The notes under the pieces: generated by a model | Databases searched by the model: none | Told to the model about the DNA's origin: nothing | The model's input: the letters and a program-made list of their open reading frames with translations, nothing else | Made by a program: the position numbers and the translations under genes | Assembly: GCA_913060975.1 (NCBI GenBank) | Contig: CAJXVC010000002.1 | Location: forward strand, 1-64,000 | DNA: 64,000 bases | Direction of reading: 5' to 3' | DNA from: an uncultured Gammaproteobacteria bacterium | GTDB lineage: Bacteria; Pseudomonadota; Gammaproteobacteria; Pseudomonadales; Pseudohongiellaceae | Part shown: positions 53,651 to 64,000 of the stretch, piece by piece | Numbering within the stretch: the stretch's first letter is position 1 | How the letters are laid out: each line of letters begins with the position of its first letter

Positions 53651-54463
53651 TCAGAAAGGTGTGCCTGTAATGTTGGCGTCAGCCGGGGTAAACGACTTTG
53701 CGCCATCTTGTTGTTGATACAGCCGGGTGATCAGCAACAAAACTCCTGGCACGTCCAGCAGATCAATGTCATCGAAGACCAGTTTGCGGCGAATGCGTTC
53801 TCGAGTCGTAAACATACTGCCGTCAGTCCTGAAGTTCAGAAATGTAAAGTCCTCATCTTCTTCACCCCAATCCTTGGAGATTTCTTCCTGACCGATGCGA
53901 CCATCAAAGCGTGGGAACGGGTAGAACCAGCGTCCCCCTGAGCGTCCCGCCTGATAGGTGATGATGTTGCGTCCATCGGGGTAGTACCAGGTCACATCGA
54001 AGGCGCGAAAGTAATGTGTCGCCAGATGACCGTTAGGCCAATACAGCGCTTGATCACCATGCATCCAATGGGTGGCCATGACTTCGCCGTTAGGATAGAA
54101 AATGCTGGTATCCAGTCCGGGGCCAGAGAAAAGTTTCTGCCCGTTCGGGAAGCGCCACGCATCGTAGTACAAGTCGGTAGAGGCCAGTGCGCCATTGTCA
54201 TAATGGCTGTTGCCGCGTGTGAACCCGGTGAGAATTACGGGTTGGCAGACCAGCCGATTCATCTGCTCGAGTTGTGACTCCATTTCGATCAATTCGCCAA
54301 TAGGATCATCGTTAGCTGGCAACAGACGGTTTAATGTGACCATCTTGGCCATGAATTCCAATGTCGCACAGGCACTGCTCACATTATCAGCGCCACTTTG
54401 GGCGAAACTGTTAGTGGTCAACATCATGAATACAGTCAGGGCAATTGTTCTCTTTATTGTCAT
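53651..54463 (-). CDS. Secreted protein with MORN-variant-like repeats
   Basis: Signal peptide; repeats FPNGQKLF, YPNGEVMA, WPNGHLAT, YPDGRNII. Confidence 0.65.
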   Translation of the reverse strand: MTIKRTIALTVFMMLTTNSFAQSGADNVSSACATLEFMAKMVTLNRLLPANDDPIGELIEMESQLEQMNRLVCQPVILTGFTRGNSHYDNGALASTDLYYDAWRFPNGQKLFSGPGLDTSIFYPNGEVMATHWMHGDQALYWPNGHLATHYFRAFDVTWYYPDGRNIITYQAGRSGGRWFYPFPRFDGRIGQEEISKDWGEEDEDFTFLNFRTDGSMFTTRERIRRKLVFDDIDLLDVPGVLLLITRLYQQQDGAKSFTPADANITGTPF

Positions 54464-54784
54464 TGCAATCCTCCTACGCACCCAGTCAGGGCATTGTTGC
54501 CAATTCGCTGCGCCTTGCTATTGGTTTTCTTCAATTTGCTACGATTCGTATCGGTTTACAGGAGAGTCTAGGGATTCATAAGTGAATGTGGACTTAATAA
54601 CGCGAAAATGTTGATGCTTACGCAATTGGGGCTTGGTCTTGGGGTGTTTATTCCGATAAAATGCCTGCGTTCCAGGGGTCTTATGAATCCGCCGATACTC
54701 GCTGATAGCAAATCAGGTATGAGCATCAGTTGGCGACACAGATTGAGTCCCGAAAAAGAAAAAGCCGACTCCGAGGAGACCAAG

Positions 54785-55174
54785 ATGGACTGTCCGAAGT
54801 GCAATTCCGAAATGCAGATTCTTAATATCGAGACGCTGCAAGGCAAAGTAGAAATTGATCGCTGTAATAGCTGCCACGGCCTTTGGTTCGACAATGGCGA
54901 AGCCGAAAAACTCAAAGGCGACTGGATGGCTGATTTTGCCGATAGCGGAGACCCCGGCGTAGGAAAGACATACAACACTGTGCGTGATATTCAATGTCCG
55001 CGTTGCAGCAAGCCAATGACCAAGATTAACGATCCCAAGCAGCGTCATCTGGAATACGAGGCATGTGAAGAACATGGCATGTTTATGGATGCCGGTGAGT
55101 TCACAGACTATAAGCATGAGACGTTGCTTGATATTTTTCGTGACGCGGTTTCGCGAATTCGTCGCAAGAAATAG
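54785..55174 (+). CDS. zf-TFIIB-like zinc-ribbon protein
   Basis: MDCPKCNSEM...DRCNSCHGLWFDNGEAEKL, CPRCSKPM...YEACEEHGMFMDAGEF. Confidence 0.85.
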   Translation: MDCPKCNSEMQILNIETLQGKVEIDRCNSCHGLWFDNGEAEKLKGDWMADFADSGDPGVGKTYNTVRDIQCPRCSKPMTKINDPKQRHLEYEACEEHGMFMDAGEFTDYKHETLLDIFRDAVSRIRRKK

Positions 55175-55254
55175 TTTTCGTGAATCGCAAACCCCGAGTC
55201 ACCGACTCAGTTTGATTCAACGCTATAAAATCACAAAGCTGTAAGATTCAGTGA

Positions 55255-56088
55255 TTAAGAAGAATGCCATCTGGGATGTAGCCAGATGGCATTTTTTTTT
55301 GCTTGCGTGTTCAGCGGGGGGAATTTACCAAGATCTGTCCAGTGTGCAGCGCTGTCATGAAAATCTGAACCCTGGGACATGTAGAGTTTGTGATGAATTG
55401 CCAGGTCTTGCAGGCGCTTTTGTTCATCAGGGTCGACATTGCCGTAATTGGTTTCCAGGGCTTCGCCGCCAGCCTGATGAAAATCTTTGACGAGCGTGTC
55501 CAGTTTACTCTTGCTCAATGGATAACGACCCGGGTGTGCCAATACGGCTATTCCGTTAGCCATGGTGATCGCAGCGACCACGTCATCGAGACTGTGCCAT
55601 TGGGCTGGCACATAGGCTTTACCGCGTTTGCCGATGTAGCGTTTGAAGGCTTTCTGTAGTGACTTGCTATGACCTTCAGTAACCAGAAAATCGGCGACAT
55701 GGGAGCGAGTCACCGCTTGCGCCGGCAATTGCGCAACAAACTCGGCCAAGCCGACAATTCCGATCTTCTGCAACTTGGCATCCATGGCAGCCATCCGCTC
55801 ACGACGGGCTTGCTGTTGGCGTTCCAGGAGGGCGTTGAGACTGCGATCCGTGACATCGAGGCAAAGCCCCACAACATGTATTTCCTGATTTTCCCACTGA
55901 CAGGAGATCTCGACTCCTGGTATTAGCTGGACGGAATCGGAGGCCGGTAGTTTGCTGGTTGCATGCAGGTAATCATGGTCAGTGATGGCCAGATGAGTCA
56001 GGCCGACTTCTGTCGCGCGCTGCACCAGCGCCTCGGGCGTATGTTTGCCATCGGAAAAATGGCTGTGACAGTGCAAATCGGCTTTCAT
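55255..56088 (-). CDS. PHP domain phosphoesterase (RNase AM/YciV-like)
   Basis: MKADLHCHSHFSDGKHTPEALVQRA...LAITDHD, AHPGRYP, GSDFHD. Confidence 0.9.
   Translation of the reverse strand: MKADLHCHSHFSDGKHTPEALVQRATEVGLTHLAITDHDYLHATSKLPASDSVQLIPGVEISCQWENQEIHVVGLCLDVTDRSLNALLERQQQARRERMAAMDAKLQKIGIVGLAEFVAQLPAQAVTRSHVADFLVTEGHSKSLQKAFKRYIGKRGKAYVPAQWHSLDDVVAAITMANGIAVLAHPGRYPLSKSKLDTLVKDFHQAGGEALETNYGNVDPDEQKRLQDLAIHHKLYMSQGSDFHDSAAHWTDLGKFPPLNTQAKKNAIWLHPRWHSS
55263..55300 (+). terminator. Strong intrinsic terminator (12-bp perfect stem) overlapping the end of the PHP gene
   Basis: AATGCCATCTGG-GATGTAG-CCAGATGGCATT-TTTTTTT. Confidence 0.9.
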
Positions 56089-56412
56089 AAAGTGAAAATC
56101 ATGTCGTTGGCAGGTAGATGAATGCAAGTAATGCATGTAAAGAAAATTCGTCTGGTGTGCAAGTTTCCCAGACCTCGTCGGTCTTGTGTCTTAATCCCAC
56201 AATAATTGGCTGTTTAACAACTGGCTGATAAACAAGTGGTAATTGTCGACATGCAGGATGCAGCGTAACAGAAAGGTGCGACTGCGTATCATCTGAATGT
56301 GTCATGCTATAGTGCCCGGCATTGCATCGCTTGACCCATAATTTGATCAATAGTTCGAACCAAAGCTCGAGCCCCAGCTAGAGCCATAGACAGTCCAAGG
56401 AAAGTTGCGAGA

Positions 56413-56961
56413 ATGAAAACAAGCAAGGCGCCCAGCGCGTCAATGCAGGACGTTGAGCATACTGAATCGTTGCTGGCAGGCTGTCGGCAATGTCTCGGTC
56501 AGTGTCAGGAATTATTGCAGCTGGTCGACGCTGACGTGTTTGCGCGGGCGGCTGAAAATTGCTCGTCAATCGGTGCTCATTTGCGCCATGTTCTGGATCG
56601 TTTCCAGAGCTTTTTCAACGGCTTGCAATCAGATTGTATCGACTATGACGAGCGTCGCCGCGACGCCTCTATCGAGGCCAATCTTGAGGCGGCAAACTTT
56701 GCGTTGACCACTACGGTGCGCCGCATGAGGGAACTATCTGCAAACGACCTGCAGGGTCGCGCCATTGCAATCCGTGAATCTGTGCATGCTGAAACGCCGC
56801 CAACGTGTCTGGACAGCACTATCGAGCGCGAACTCATGGCCTTGGTCACACACACTACCCACCATCTTGCTTTGATCGCGGTGATCCTGCGCCAACAGGG
56901 TATGGCGCTCGATAGCCACTTTGGCAAGGCACCCTCCACGATCCGTCACGAACAGAGCTAA
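56413..56961 (+). CDS. DinB-family protein
   Basis: SIGAHLRHVLDRFQSFFNGL and HTTHHLALIAVILRQQG metal-site layout. Confidence 0.8.
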   Translation: MKTSKAPSASMQDVEHTESLLAGCRQCLGQCQELLQLVDADVFARAAENCSSIGAHLRHVLDRFQSFFNGLQSDCIDYDERRRDASIEANLEAANFALTTTVRRMRELSANDLQGRAIAIRESVHAETPPTCLDSTIERELMALVTHTTHHLALIAVILRQQGMALDSHFGKAPSTIRHEQS

Positions 56962-57016
56962 ATTCCTTTTGGCTTGTATAGCAGGCGCCCAGACGGCTTG
57001 ATTCGTCCTGTCGTCA

Positions 57017-57041
57017 ATACTTGACTAAATTACTTAGGTAT
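57017..57041 (+). promoter_or_regulatory. Type 1 IscR-binding site upstream of iscR
   Basis: ATACTTGACTAAATTACTTAGGTAT matches ATASYYGACTRWWWYAGTCRRSTAT with two mismatches. Confidence 0.85.
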
Positions 57042-57084
57042 TCGATAATTTGCCCTACAAATTTGCACCTGTTGTGGCATTTCT

Positions 57085-57600
57085 ATGCGCTTGACCACCA
57101 AAGGACGATACGCCGTTACGGCGATGCTGGACCTGGCTCTGCACAAGAATCAGGGGCCCATCAGTCTGGCTGATATCTCCACTCGGCAAGCCATTTCACT
57201 GTCTTACCTTGAGCAATTGTTTGCCAAGTTGCGCAAACGCTCTCTGGTCAGCAGTGTGCGTGGCCCGGGCGGTGGTTATGAGCTGCAAGGCGACGCTGGC
57301 AGCATTTACATTGCCGAAATCATTGATGCGGTCAATGAATCACTGGATACCACGAAATGTAGGGGTAAAGGTGATTGTCAAGGCGGTGAGATTTGCTTGA
57401 CCCATTATTTATGGGAGGACCTGAGCAATCAGATTCACACGTTTCTTGAGAACATTTCGCTAGCCGATCTGGTCGCCAAGAGTGAAGTGAAAGAGATTGC
57501 CGATAAGCAGGATCGCAAACATCTGATTGTCAGTGAGCATCAAGAGCATGCTGACATCAACGAATTAACCAATTTACGTATACCGATCACGAGTCCGTGA
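57085..57600 (+). CDS. iscR: Fe-S cluster regulator IscR
   Basis: [20 protein letters not shown]; Cys-containing [16 protein letters not shown]. Confidence 0.97.
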   Translation: MRLTTKGRYAVTAMLDLALHKNQGPISLADISTRQAISLSYLEQLFAKLRKRSLVSSVRGPGGGYELQGDAGSIYIAEIIDAVNESLDTTKCRGKGDCQGGEICLTHYLWEDLSNQIHTFLENISLADLVAKSEVKEIADKQDRKHLIVSEHQEHADINELTNLRIPITSP

Positions 57601-57626
57601 AACAGGAGCTCAGGCGGAGCCAAACT

Positions 57627-58841
57627 ATGCAATTTCCGATTTATCTCGATTATTCAGCCACTACCCCCGTAGACCCGCGCGTCGCGGAGAAAATGGCCCA
57701 GTGTCTGACGCTGGAGGCCAACTTTGGTAACCCGGCTTCGCGTTCGCACATGTTTGGCTGGAAGGCTGAGGAGGCTGTTGAGACAGCGCGCAAGAATGTC
57801 GCTGATCTGCTTAATTGTGATCCGCGAGAAATCGTCTGGACCTCTGGCGCCACCGAAGCTGACAACCTTGCTATCAAAGGGGCGGCGCACTTCTATCGCA
57901 AAAAGGGTCAGCACATCATTACTTCCAAGATCGAGCACAAGGCCGTCCTCGACAGCTGTCGTCAGCTCGAGCGCGAAGGGTTTGAGATCACTTATCTGGA
58001 CCCAAGCAAGGATGGCATTATTACGCCAGAAGCGGTTGCCGAAGCCATTCGGGAAGACACTATTTTGGTGTCGCTGATGCATGTGAACAATGAGATCGGC
58101 GTGATCAATGACATTGCAGCGATTGGTAAAGTCACTCGCGAACATAAAGTGATTTTCCATGTCGATGCCGCGCAGAGCACTGGCAAGCTGGATATCGATA
58201 TGGAGCAAATGCCAGTCGATCTGATGTCACTGACTGCACACAAGATTTATGGCCCGAAGGGTATCGGTGCACTCTACGTGCGTCGTAAGCCCCGTGTTCG
58301 ACTCGAACCACAAATGCATGGCGGTGGTCATGAGCGTGGTATGCGTTCTGGCACGCTGGCGACTCACCAGATTGTGGGTATGGGCGAAGCCTATCGCATC
58401 GCGCGCGAAGAGATGCATGATGAGAATGCCCGCGTGCTGGCACTGCGTAATCGCTTGCTGGAAGGTTTGAAAAATATCGAAGAGGTTTACGTCAACGGTG
58501 ATCTTGATCATCGCATCGCCGGCAACCTCAATATCAGTTTTAATTTCGTCGAAGGTGAATCTCTGATGATGGCATTGCGTGATCTGGCGATTTCGTCTGG
58601 TTCTGCTTGTACATCAGCCAGTCTGGAGCCTTCCTATGTGTTGCGCGCACTGGGTCTTAACGACGAACTCGCGCATAGCTCGCTGCGTATCACGCTTGGC
58701 CGTTTCACGACCGAGGAAGAAATCGACTACGCAGTCGAGAAGATTCACGAAGCGGTTGCTAAATTGCGCGACCTGTCACCGCTTTGGGATATGTTCAAGG
58801 ACGGCGTCGACTTAAATCAAGTTAAATGGGCTGCCCACTAG
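57627..58841 (+). CDS. iscS: Cysteine desulfurase IscS
   Basis: [54 protein letters not shown]. Confidence 0.98.
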   Translation: MQFPIYLDYSATTPVDPRVAEKMAQCLTLEANFGNPASRSHMFGWKAEEAVETARKNVADLLNCDPREIVWTSGATEADNLAIKGAAHFYRKKGQHIITSKIEHKAVLDSCRQLEREGFEITYLDPSKDGIITPEAVAEAIREDTILVSLMHVNNEIGVINDIAAIGKVTREHKVIFHVDAAQSTGKLDIDMEQMPVDLMSLTAHKIYGPKGIGALYVRRKPRVRLEPQMHGGGHERGMRSGTLATHQIVGMGEAYRIAREEMHDENARVLALRNRLLEGLKNIEEVYVNGDLDHRIAGNLNISFNFVEGESLMMALRDLAISSGSACTSASLEPSYVLRALGLNDELAHSSLRITLGRFTTEEEIDYAVEKIHEAVAKLRDLSPLWDMFKDGVDLNQVKWAAH

Positions 58842-58856
58842 GCAGAAGAGGTAAAC

Positions 58857-59264
58857 ATGGCTTATTCAGACAAAGTAATAGATCACTATGAGAACCCGCG
58901 CAACGTCGGCAAGATGGACGACGAGGATGTGAATGTGGGTACTGGCATGGTCGGTGCACCAGCCTGTGGTGACGTCATGCGTCTGCAAATCAAGGTCAAT
59001 GACCAGGGTGTCATTGAAGATGCCAAATTCAAGACTTATGGCTGCGGTTCAGCAATCGCATCCAGCTCTTTGCTGACCGAATGGGTCAAAGGGCGTTCAC
59101 TGGACGAGGCAACGACAATCAAGAACAAAGATATTGCCGACGAGCTAGGCTTGCCGCCAGTCAAGATTCACTGTTCTGTGCTGGCCGAAGATGCCATCAA
59201 GGCTGCAATCGCTGATGTGAAGAAAAAGCGTGGCGGTTCAGCGGAATCAGAAGCAGCCGAGTAA
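58857..59264 (+). CDS. iscU: Fe-S scaffold IscU
   Basis: MAYSDKVIDHYENPRNVG; KTYGCGSAIASSS; LPPVKIHCSVLAEDAI. Confidence 0.98.
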   Translation: MAYSDKVIDHYENPRNVGKMDDEDVNVGTGMVGAPACGDVMRLQIKVNDQGVIEDAKFKTYGCGSAIASSSLLTEWVKGRSLDEATTIKNKDIADELGLPPVKIHCSVLAEDAIKAAIADVKKKRGGSAESEAAE

Positions 59265-59291
59265 GGCTGCGTTTTACGACGGTACGAAATA

Positions 59292-59615
59292 ATGACTATC
59301 TCCATAACAGAGACAGCTGCCAAGCATGTAGCACAACAACTGGCGAGTCGTGGTGGCGGCCTGGGCATTCGTGTCGGGGTCACAACAACTGGCTGTTCAG
59401 GCATGGCCTATGTTCTGGAGTTTGCCGACAAGCTGGAAGTTGGCGATCAGGTTTTTGAAGAGCAGGGCGTCAAGATTATTGTTGACCCAAAAAGTCTGGT
59501 TTACATCGATGGAACAGAAATGGACTTCGTCAAACAGGGTGTGAATGAGGGTTTTGAATTCAGAAACCCAAACGCCAAAGGCGAATGCGGTTGCGGCGAA
59601 AGCTTCAGCGTATAA
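59292..59615 (+). CDS. iscA: Fe-S assembly protein IscA
   Basis: [25 protein letters not shown]. Confidence 0.97.
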   Translation: MTISITETAAKHVAQQLASRGGGLGIRVGVTTTGCSGMAYVLEFADKLEVGDQVFEEQGVKIIVDPKSLVYIDGTEMDFVKQGVNEGFEFRNPNAKGECGCGESFSV

Positions 59616-59814
59616 CAGTGGCCTTGAGCCGTTGTTATGCTCTGCAATAGCGGAATGAGAACAATATTCCTGAGCATGTCTTGAAGCCGAACACAAAGAT
59701 TATTCAGCATTACTGCATTTGATTCGCTATATGGGCGTTGCTTGTCGAAATCGACAAGCGACGCCAATTGCCGGGCTACTTATTCACGGACGCCAAACAC
59801 TCTGTCAACTTCCT

Positions 59815-60348
59815 GTGTCACAATCAACTAACAATTTTTTTGAGCTTTTCGGATTGCCGCAAACCTATGCAATCGATGTCGATGCATTGGCGGCTAAATA
59901 CCGTGAGTTGCAAGGCGATGCTCATCCTGATCGACACAGTGGTGCTGATGAGGCGGCAAAGATGCGCGCCGTGCAATTGACGAGCCTGATCAATGAAGGC
60001 TTTGCCACGCTAAAGTCGCCGCTGAAACGCGCAGGCTATCTATTGAGCCTGGAAGGATTTGACGCGGAACAAGTTAGCCAGGCAGATCTCAGCATGGACT
60101 TGTTGATGGAGCAAATGCAACTGCGTGAGAGTCTGGAATCATTACCCAAGGATGAGTCGGCTCTGGATGAGCTGGCAGATCTGAAAAGCGATACGGAACA
60201 GAAAATCGCCAAGCGACAGCAAGAATTCGAAGTGGCGCTGACCAGTAATGACTTGTCAGATGCCAGGCGCTTGTTCCATGAAATGCAATTCCTCGACAAG
60301 TTGCTACAAGAAATAAACAGCGGAGAAGAGCAGAGGCTCGGATACTAG
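59815..60348 (+). CDS. hscB: Co-chaperone HscB
   Basis: NFFELFGLPQTYAID; DAHPDRHSG HPD motif; GTG start at 59815 inferred within ORF 59719-60348. Confidence 0.93.
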   Translation: MSQSTNNFFELFGLPQTYAIDVDALAAKYRELQGDAHPDRHSGADEAAKMRAVQLTSLINEGFATLKSPLKRAGYLLSLEGFDAEQVSQADLSMDLLMEQMQLRESLESLPKDESALDELADLKSDTEQKIAKRQQEFEVALTSNDLSDARRLFHEMQFLDKLLQEINSGEEQRLGY

Positions 60349-60351
60349 ATT

Positions 60352-62223
60352 ATGGCGTTATTGCAAATCGCAGAACCCGGAGACAAGCCTGCCAAACCAG
60401 CGCATCGACTGGCTGTGGGTATTGATCTGGGCACAACCAATTCTCTGGTGGCCGCGCCTTGCGCGGGCAAGGTTGAAATCCTGCCTGATGCCGATGGTGG
60501 CTATTTGCTGCCGTCGATCGTCCATTACGGTGCAGAAGGGGAAGTAACTGTAGGTGCCGACGCGCGCAAATCCTCTCTTACTGATCCTGGCAATACGGTT
60601 GTTTCCGTCAAACGCTTGTTGGGTCGGGGTGTGGCTGAGCTGCGAGACTCTCCGCAATACCGCCACTATGAATTCGCCGCGGATCGCGATGATCATTCGC
60701 CAGCCATCGTAACTCGCGCTGGTAGCAAGGACCCTGTCGAGGTCTCTGCCGAGATACTGAAATCTCTGGCAAAACGTGCCGAGCACAATCTTAACGGCGC
60801 GTTGGAAGGGGCGGTCATTACTGTGCCTGCCTATTTCAATGATGCGCAGCGCCAGCAAACCAAGGATGCTGCCAAACTGGCTGGTCTGAATGTTCTGCGC
60901 TTGCTGAATGAGCCCACAGCAGCGGCCGTTGCCTACGGACTGGATAGCCAGGATCAGGGCAATATTATTGTCTTCGATCTGGGTGGTGGCACTTTCGACG
61001 TGTCATTACTGAGCCTGCAAAAGGGTGTATTCGAAGTTCTGTCTACGGGTGGTGACACCCATCTCGGCGGCGATGATTTTGATCAGTTGCTGGCCGACTG
61101 GATAAGTGAGCAAGCAGGGCTTTCGATTACTGAGGTTGCAACGCAGCGCGCACAACTGAATCAGCTTGCAACGCAATTGAAGCATCAATTGAGTGAGCTG
61201 GAGTCGGTAGAAGTTGAATTTGCTGGCTGGCAGGGTGAACTGACGCGCGCCGAATTTGCTGACTTGTGCAAACCGCTGGTGGCTCGAACGATCACTACTT
61301 GTCGCCGGGTTTTGCGCGATGGCGATCTCAAGGTCGAGGATGTTGACAACATCGTCATGGTAGGTGGTTCGACACGGATGCCTGTTGTGCGCGACGCAGT
61401 GGCCAACTTTTTTGGCAAGCCACCGTTGACCAATATTGACCCGGACAAGGTTGTCGCAATCGGTGCCGGAATTCAGGCCGATGTACTGATTGGCAACAAG
61501 CCGGCTGACAGCTTTCTGCTGTTGGATGTCAATCCGCTGTCGCTGGGACTGGAAACCATGGGTGAGCTGGTTGAGAAAATCATTCCGCGCAACACCACAA
61601 TCCCGGTGGCCCGAGCGCAGGAATTCACGACTTTCAAAGATGGCCAGACGGCGATGTCACTGCATGTTGTGCAGGGCGAGCGTGAGCTGGTATCCGATTG
61701 CCGTTCATTGGCCCGCTTCGAGCTGCGCGGTATTCCTCCCATGGTGGCGGGTGCGGCGAAAATACGCGTGACTTTTCAGGTGGATGCTGACGGTTTGCTC
61801 AGCGCTATGGCGGAAGAACTCAGTACCGGGGTGCGTTCGGAAATCCAGGTCAAGCCGAGCTATGGCCTGAATTCTCAGCAAATCGAGGAGATGTTGCAGG
61901 CTTCCCAGGAGCACGCTCGCGAAGACATGGAAATCCGGGCCCTGAAAGAAGCTCAGGTGGAAGCGGCGCAGCTGGTTGATGCGATTCAGGCAGCGCGCGC
62001 AGCCGATGGTGATTTGCTGACGGCAGAAGAGGGCCAGCAGATTGATACTGCGGTCGCGGCCCTGGCCAAGGCGGTTCAGGAAGCCGACAGCAAACAATTA
62101 CACGAGCAAACAGAAGCCCTTAATCGCCTGAGCGGGGAATTTGCGGCCCGGCGCATGGACTTGCATATCAGTAAGGCCTTGCGCGGCGAATCGATTAATA
62201 AAGTGGAATCAACGCCCGAATAA
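60352..62223 (+). CDS. hscA: Fe-S chaperone HscA
   Basis: Hsp70 motifs [43 protein letters not shown]. Confidence 0.98.
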   Translation: MALLQIAEPGDKPAKPAHRLAVGIDLGTTNSLVAAPCAGKVEILPDADGGYLLPSIVHYGAEGEVTVGADARKSSLTDPGNTVVSVKRLLGRGVAELRDSPQYRHYEFAADRDDHSPAIVTRAGSKDPVEVSAEILKSLAKRAEHNLNGALEGAVITVPAYFNDAQRQQTKDAAKLAGLNVLRLLNEPTAAAVAYGLDSQDQGNIIVFDLGGGTFDVSLLSLQKGVFEVLSTGGDTHLGGDDFDQLLADWISEQAGLSITEVATQRAQLNQLATQLKHQLSELESVEVEFAGWQGELTRAEFADLCKPLVARTITTCRRVLRDGDLKVEDVDNIVMVGGSTRMPVVRDAVANFFGKPPLTNIDPDKVVAIGAGIQADVLIGNKPADSFLLLDVNPLSLGLETMGELVEKIIPRNTTIPVARAQEFTTFKDGQTAMSLHVVQGERELVSDCRSLARFELRGIPPMVAGAAKIRVTFQVDADGLLSAMAEELSTGVRSEIQVKPSYGLNSQQIEEMLQASQEHAREDMEIRALKEAQVEAAQLVDAIQAARAADGDLLTAEEGQQIDTAVAALAKAVQEADSKQLHEQTEALNRLSGEFAARRMDLHISKALRGESINKVESTPE

Positions 62224-62245
62224 GGGCCGGAATAAAGAGCCAGAC

Positions 62246-62584
62246 ATGCCAAAATTAACCATTCTTCCCCATGAAGTGATTTGCCCGGAAGGCGCTGAAA
62301 TAGAGGCCGAGAGCGGGGAGACCATTCTCAATAATGCCCTGAAGCATAAAATTTCCATCGAGCACGCCTGTGAGAAGTCCTGTGCTTGCACCACCTGTCA
62401 CGTCATTGTCCGTGAAGGCTTTGATTCGCTGGATGAAGCCTCCGAGAACGAGGAAGACTATCTGGACAAGGCCTGGGGGCTGGAGCCGGAGTCGCGGCTG
62501 AGTTGTCAGGCGTTGGTGACGGACGAAGATCTGGTGATCGAAATCCCCAAATACACTATCAATATGGTCTCTGAAGATCACTAA
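62246..62584 (+). CDS. fdx: Isc-type [2Fe-2S] ferredoxin
   Basis: HACEKSCACTTCHVIV; SRLSCQALV. Confidence 0.97.
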   Translation: MPKLTILPHEVICPEGAEIEAESGETILNNALKHKISIEHACEKSCACTTCHVIVREGFDSLDEASENEEDYLDKAWGLEPESRLSCQALVTDEDLVIEIPKYTINMVSEDH

Positions 62585-62598
62585 TTACGAGGTTTCCC

Positions 62599-62796
62599 AT
62601 GAAATGGACTGATGTCTACGATATTGCCATGGCGTTAACCGATGAATTTCCGGATATTGACCCGCAATACATCAATTTCGTTGACCTGCACAGCAAGATC
62701 GTCGCGCTGGAAGAATTCGACGATGAGCCTTCGCGCAGCGGTGAGAAAATACTGGAAGCAATTCAAGCTGCCTGGATCGAAGAAGCCGCAGATTAA
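62599..62796 (+). CDS. iscX: IscX
   Basis: MKWTDVYDIAMALTDEFPDIDPQYINFVDLH. Confidence 0.96.
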   Translation: MKWTDVYDIAMALTDEFPDIDPQYINFVDLHSKIVALEEFDDEPSRSGEKILEAIQAAWIEEAAD

Positions 62797-62797
62797 G

Positions 62798-62819
62798 CCC
62801 TGAAAAATCAGGGTTTTTT
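62798..62819 (+). terminator. Intrinsic terminator of the isc operon
   Basis: CCCTGA-AAAA-TCAGGG-TTTTTT. Confidence 0.85.
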
Positions 62820-62901
62820 GTCACTTTAAAGCGTACAAAACCAGCAAATTACCACGTATAATGCGCGCTCTTTTGCGTTTACCACAATACTGGGAGTTAA
62901 G

Positions 62902-63324
62902 ATGGCGATTGAACGTACTCTTTCCATAATCAAGCCGGATGCGGTTGCCAAGAATGCTATTGGCGACATCATCAGCCGTTTCGAAAAAGCCGGACTTAAA
63001 GTTGTCGCAGCAAAAATGCTGCAATTGGACGACGAGTCAGCCGGTGGTTTTTACGCTGAGCATAAAGAGCGTCCGTTTTTTCCTGATCTGATTGAATTCA
63101 TGACTTCTGGCCCTGTGGTTGTTCAGGTGCTGGAAGGCGAAGATGCGATCGCATTGAACCGTAAATTGATGGGTGCGACGAATCCGGCCGACGCAGAGCC
63201 AGGCACAATTCGTGCTGACTTTGCCAAGTCGATCGATGCCAATGCCGTTCACGGTTCGGATTCCGCTACTAGCGCCGAGCGTGAAGTCGGTTATTTTTTT
63301 ACTGACACGGAAATCTGTTCCTGA
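62902..63324 (+). CDS. ndk: Nucleoside diphosphate kinase
   Basis: [35 protein letters not shown]. Confidence 0.97.
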   Translation: MAIERTLSIIKPDAVAKNAIGDIISRFEKAGLKVVAAKMLQLDDESAGGFYAEHKERPFFPDLIEFMTSGPVVVQVLEGEDAIALNRKLMGATNPADAEPGTIRADFAKSIDANAVHGSDSATSAEREVGYFFTDTEICS

Positions 63325-63355
63325 AGCACGATCCAGCCTTTGAGGTAGGTAGAGC

Positions 63356-64000
63356 ATGACGGAAATCAACAAACCCAATCTGGCCGGAATGGGCCGCGAC
63401 AGACTGCGTTCCCTGTTTAAAGACATGGGGGAGAAGTCGTTTCGTGCCGATCAGGTGCTGAAATGGATTCATCAGCGTGGTGTAGTTGATGTTGATGTCA
63501 TGACGGATATCAGCAAGTCCTTGCGCGAGAAGCTCAAGCAGGACACCGTTATTGCTCTGCCCGATGTTGTTGCCGACTATCCGTCCAATGATGGCTGCCA
63601 CAAATGGCTAATCGAAGTCGCCAGTGGTAGTCGCGTTGAGATGGTATTTATCCCCGAAGCGGGCCGCGGCACCCTGTGTATTTCCTCGCAGGCCGGATGT
63701 TCGTTGGATTGCAGTTTCTGTGCCACCGGCAAACAAGGCTTTAATAGTAACCTCACTGTGGCTGAAATTATCGGTCAACTCTGGTGGGCGAATAACAAGC
63801 TTGGCGGATTCGGGGCAAAGATTGAACGCCCGGTCAGCAATGTGGTAATGATGGGCATGGGCGAACCATTGCTCAACTTTGATAACGTACTCGAAGCAGT
63901 TAACCTTATGATGGATGATTGCGCTTACGGCTTGTCGAAACGCAAAGTCACTATCAGCACATCAGGTGTTGTTCCGGCTATTCGCAAACTCAGTGAGTAC
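63356..64000 (+). CDS. rlmN: 23S rRNA/tRNA methyltransferase RlmN (truncated at window end)
   Basis: Radical [35 protein letters not shown]; open to window edge. Confidence 0.96.
   Translation, partial: MTEINKPNLAGMGRDRLRSLFKDMGEKSFRADQVLKWIHQRGVVDVDVMTDISKSLREKLKQDTVIALPDVVADYPSNDGCHKWLIEVASGSRVEMVFIPEAGRGTLCISSQAGCSLDCSFCATGKQGFNSNLTVAEIIGQLWWANNKLGGFGAKIERPVSNVVMMGMGEPLLNFDNVLEAVNLMMDDCAYGLSKRKVTISTSGVVPAIRKLSEY

Overview
Gammaproteobacterial-type chromosomal contig, mostly dense housekeeping genes; no prophage, transposase, CRISPR array or rRNA seen. The first 47 nt are not genomic: they match the tail of Illumina P7, an i7 index and the Nextera read-2/Tn5 mosaic-end adapter. Recognisable blocks, in order: amtB-glnK; an MFS transporter behind a leader-ORF/terminator arrangement; a BASS symporter; ECF sigma/anti-sigma plus two DUF4252-like proteins; ATP-grasp plus OlsF-like bifunctional acyltransferase; ribF-ileS-fkpB-ispH without lspA; an orphan chemoreceptor; ppnN; valS-holC-pepA divergent from thioesterase-lptF-lptG; bioY and panD; a candidate double-glycine bacteriocin with a membrane partner; pntB/pntAB/pntAA; a Leptospira-CimA-like citramalate synthase convergent with leuB; tRNA-Leu(CAA); queA; mdh; a LytS/LytTR two-component pair; Lrp divergent from leuA; a second ECF/anti-sigma module; a PHP phosphoesterase; a complete isc operon with an IscR box; ndk; and rlmN truncated at the window end. 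Best candidates for new biology: (1) the GG-leader peptide and partner at 34580-35115, (2) the leader-peptide attenuator at about 3823-4130, (3) the ATP-grasp/OlsF aminolipid pair, and (4) the CimA-like enzyme suggesting threonine-independent isoleucine synthesis. All family calls come from reading the sequence and from memory; no search was run.
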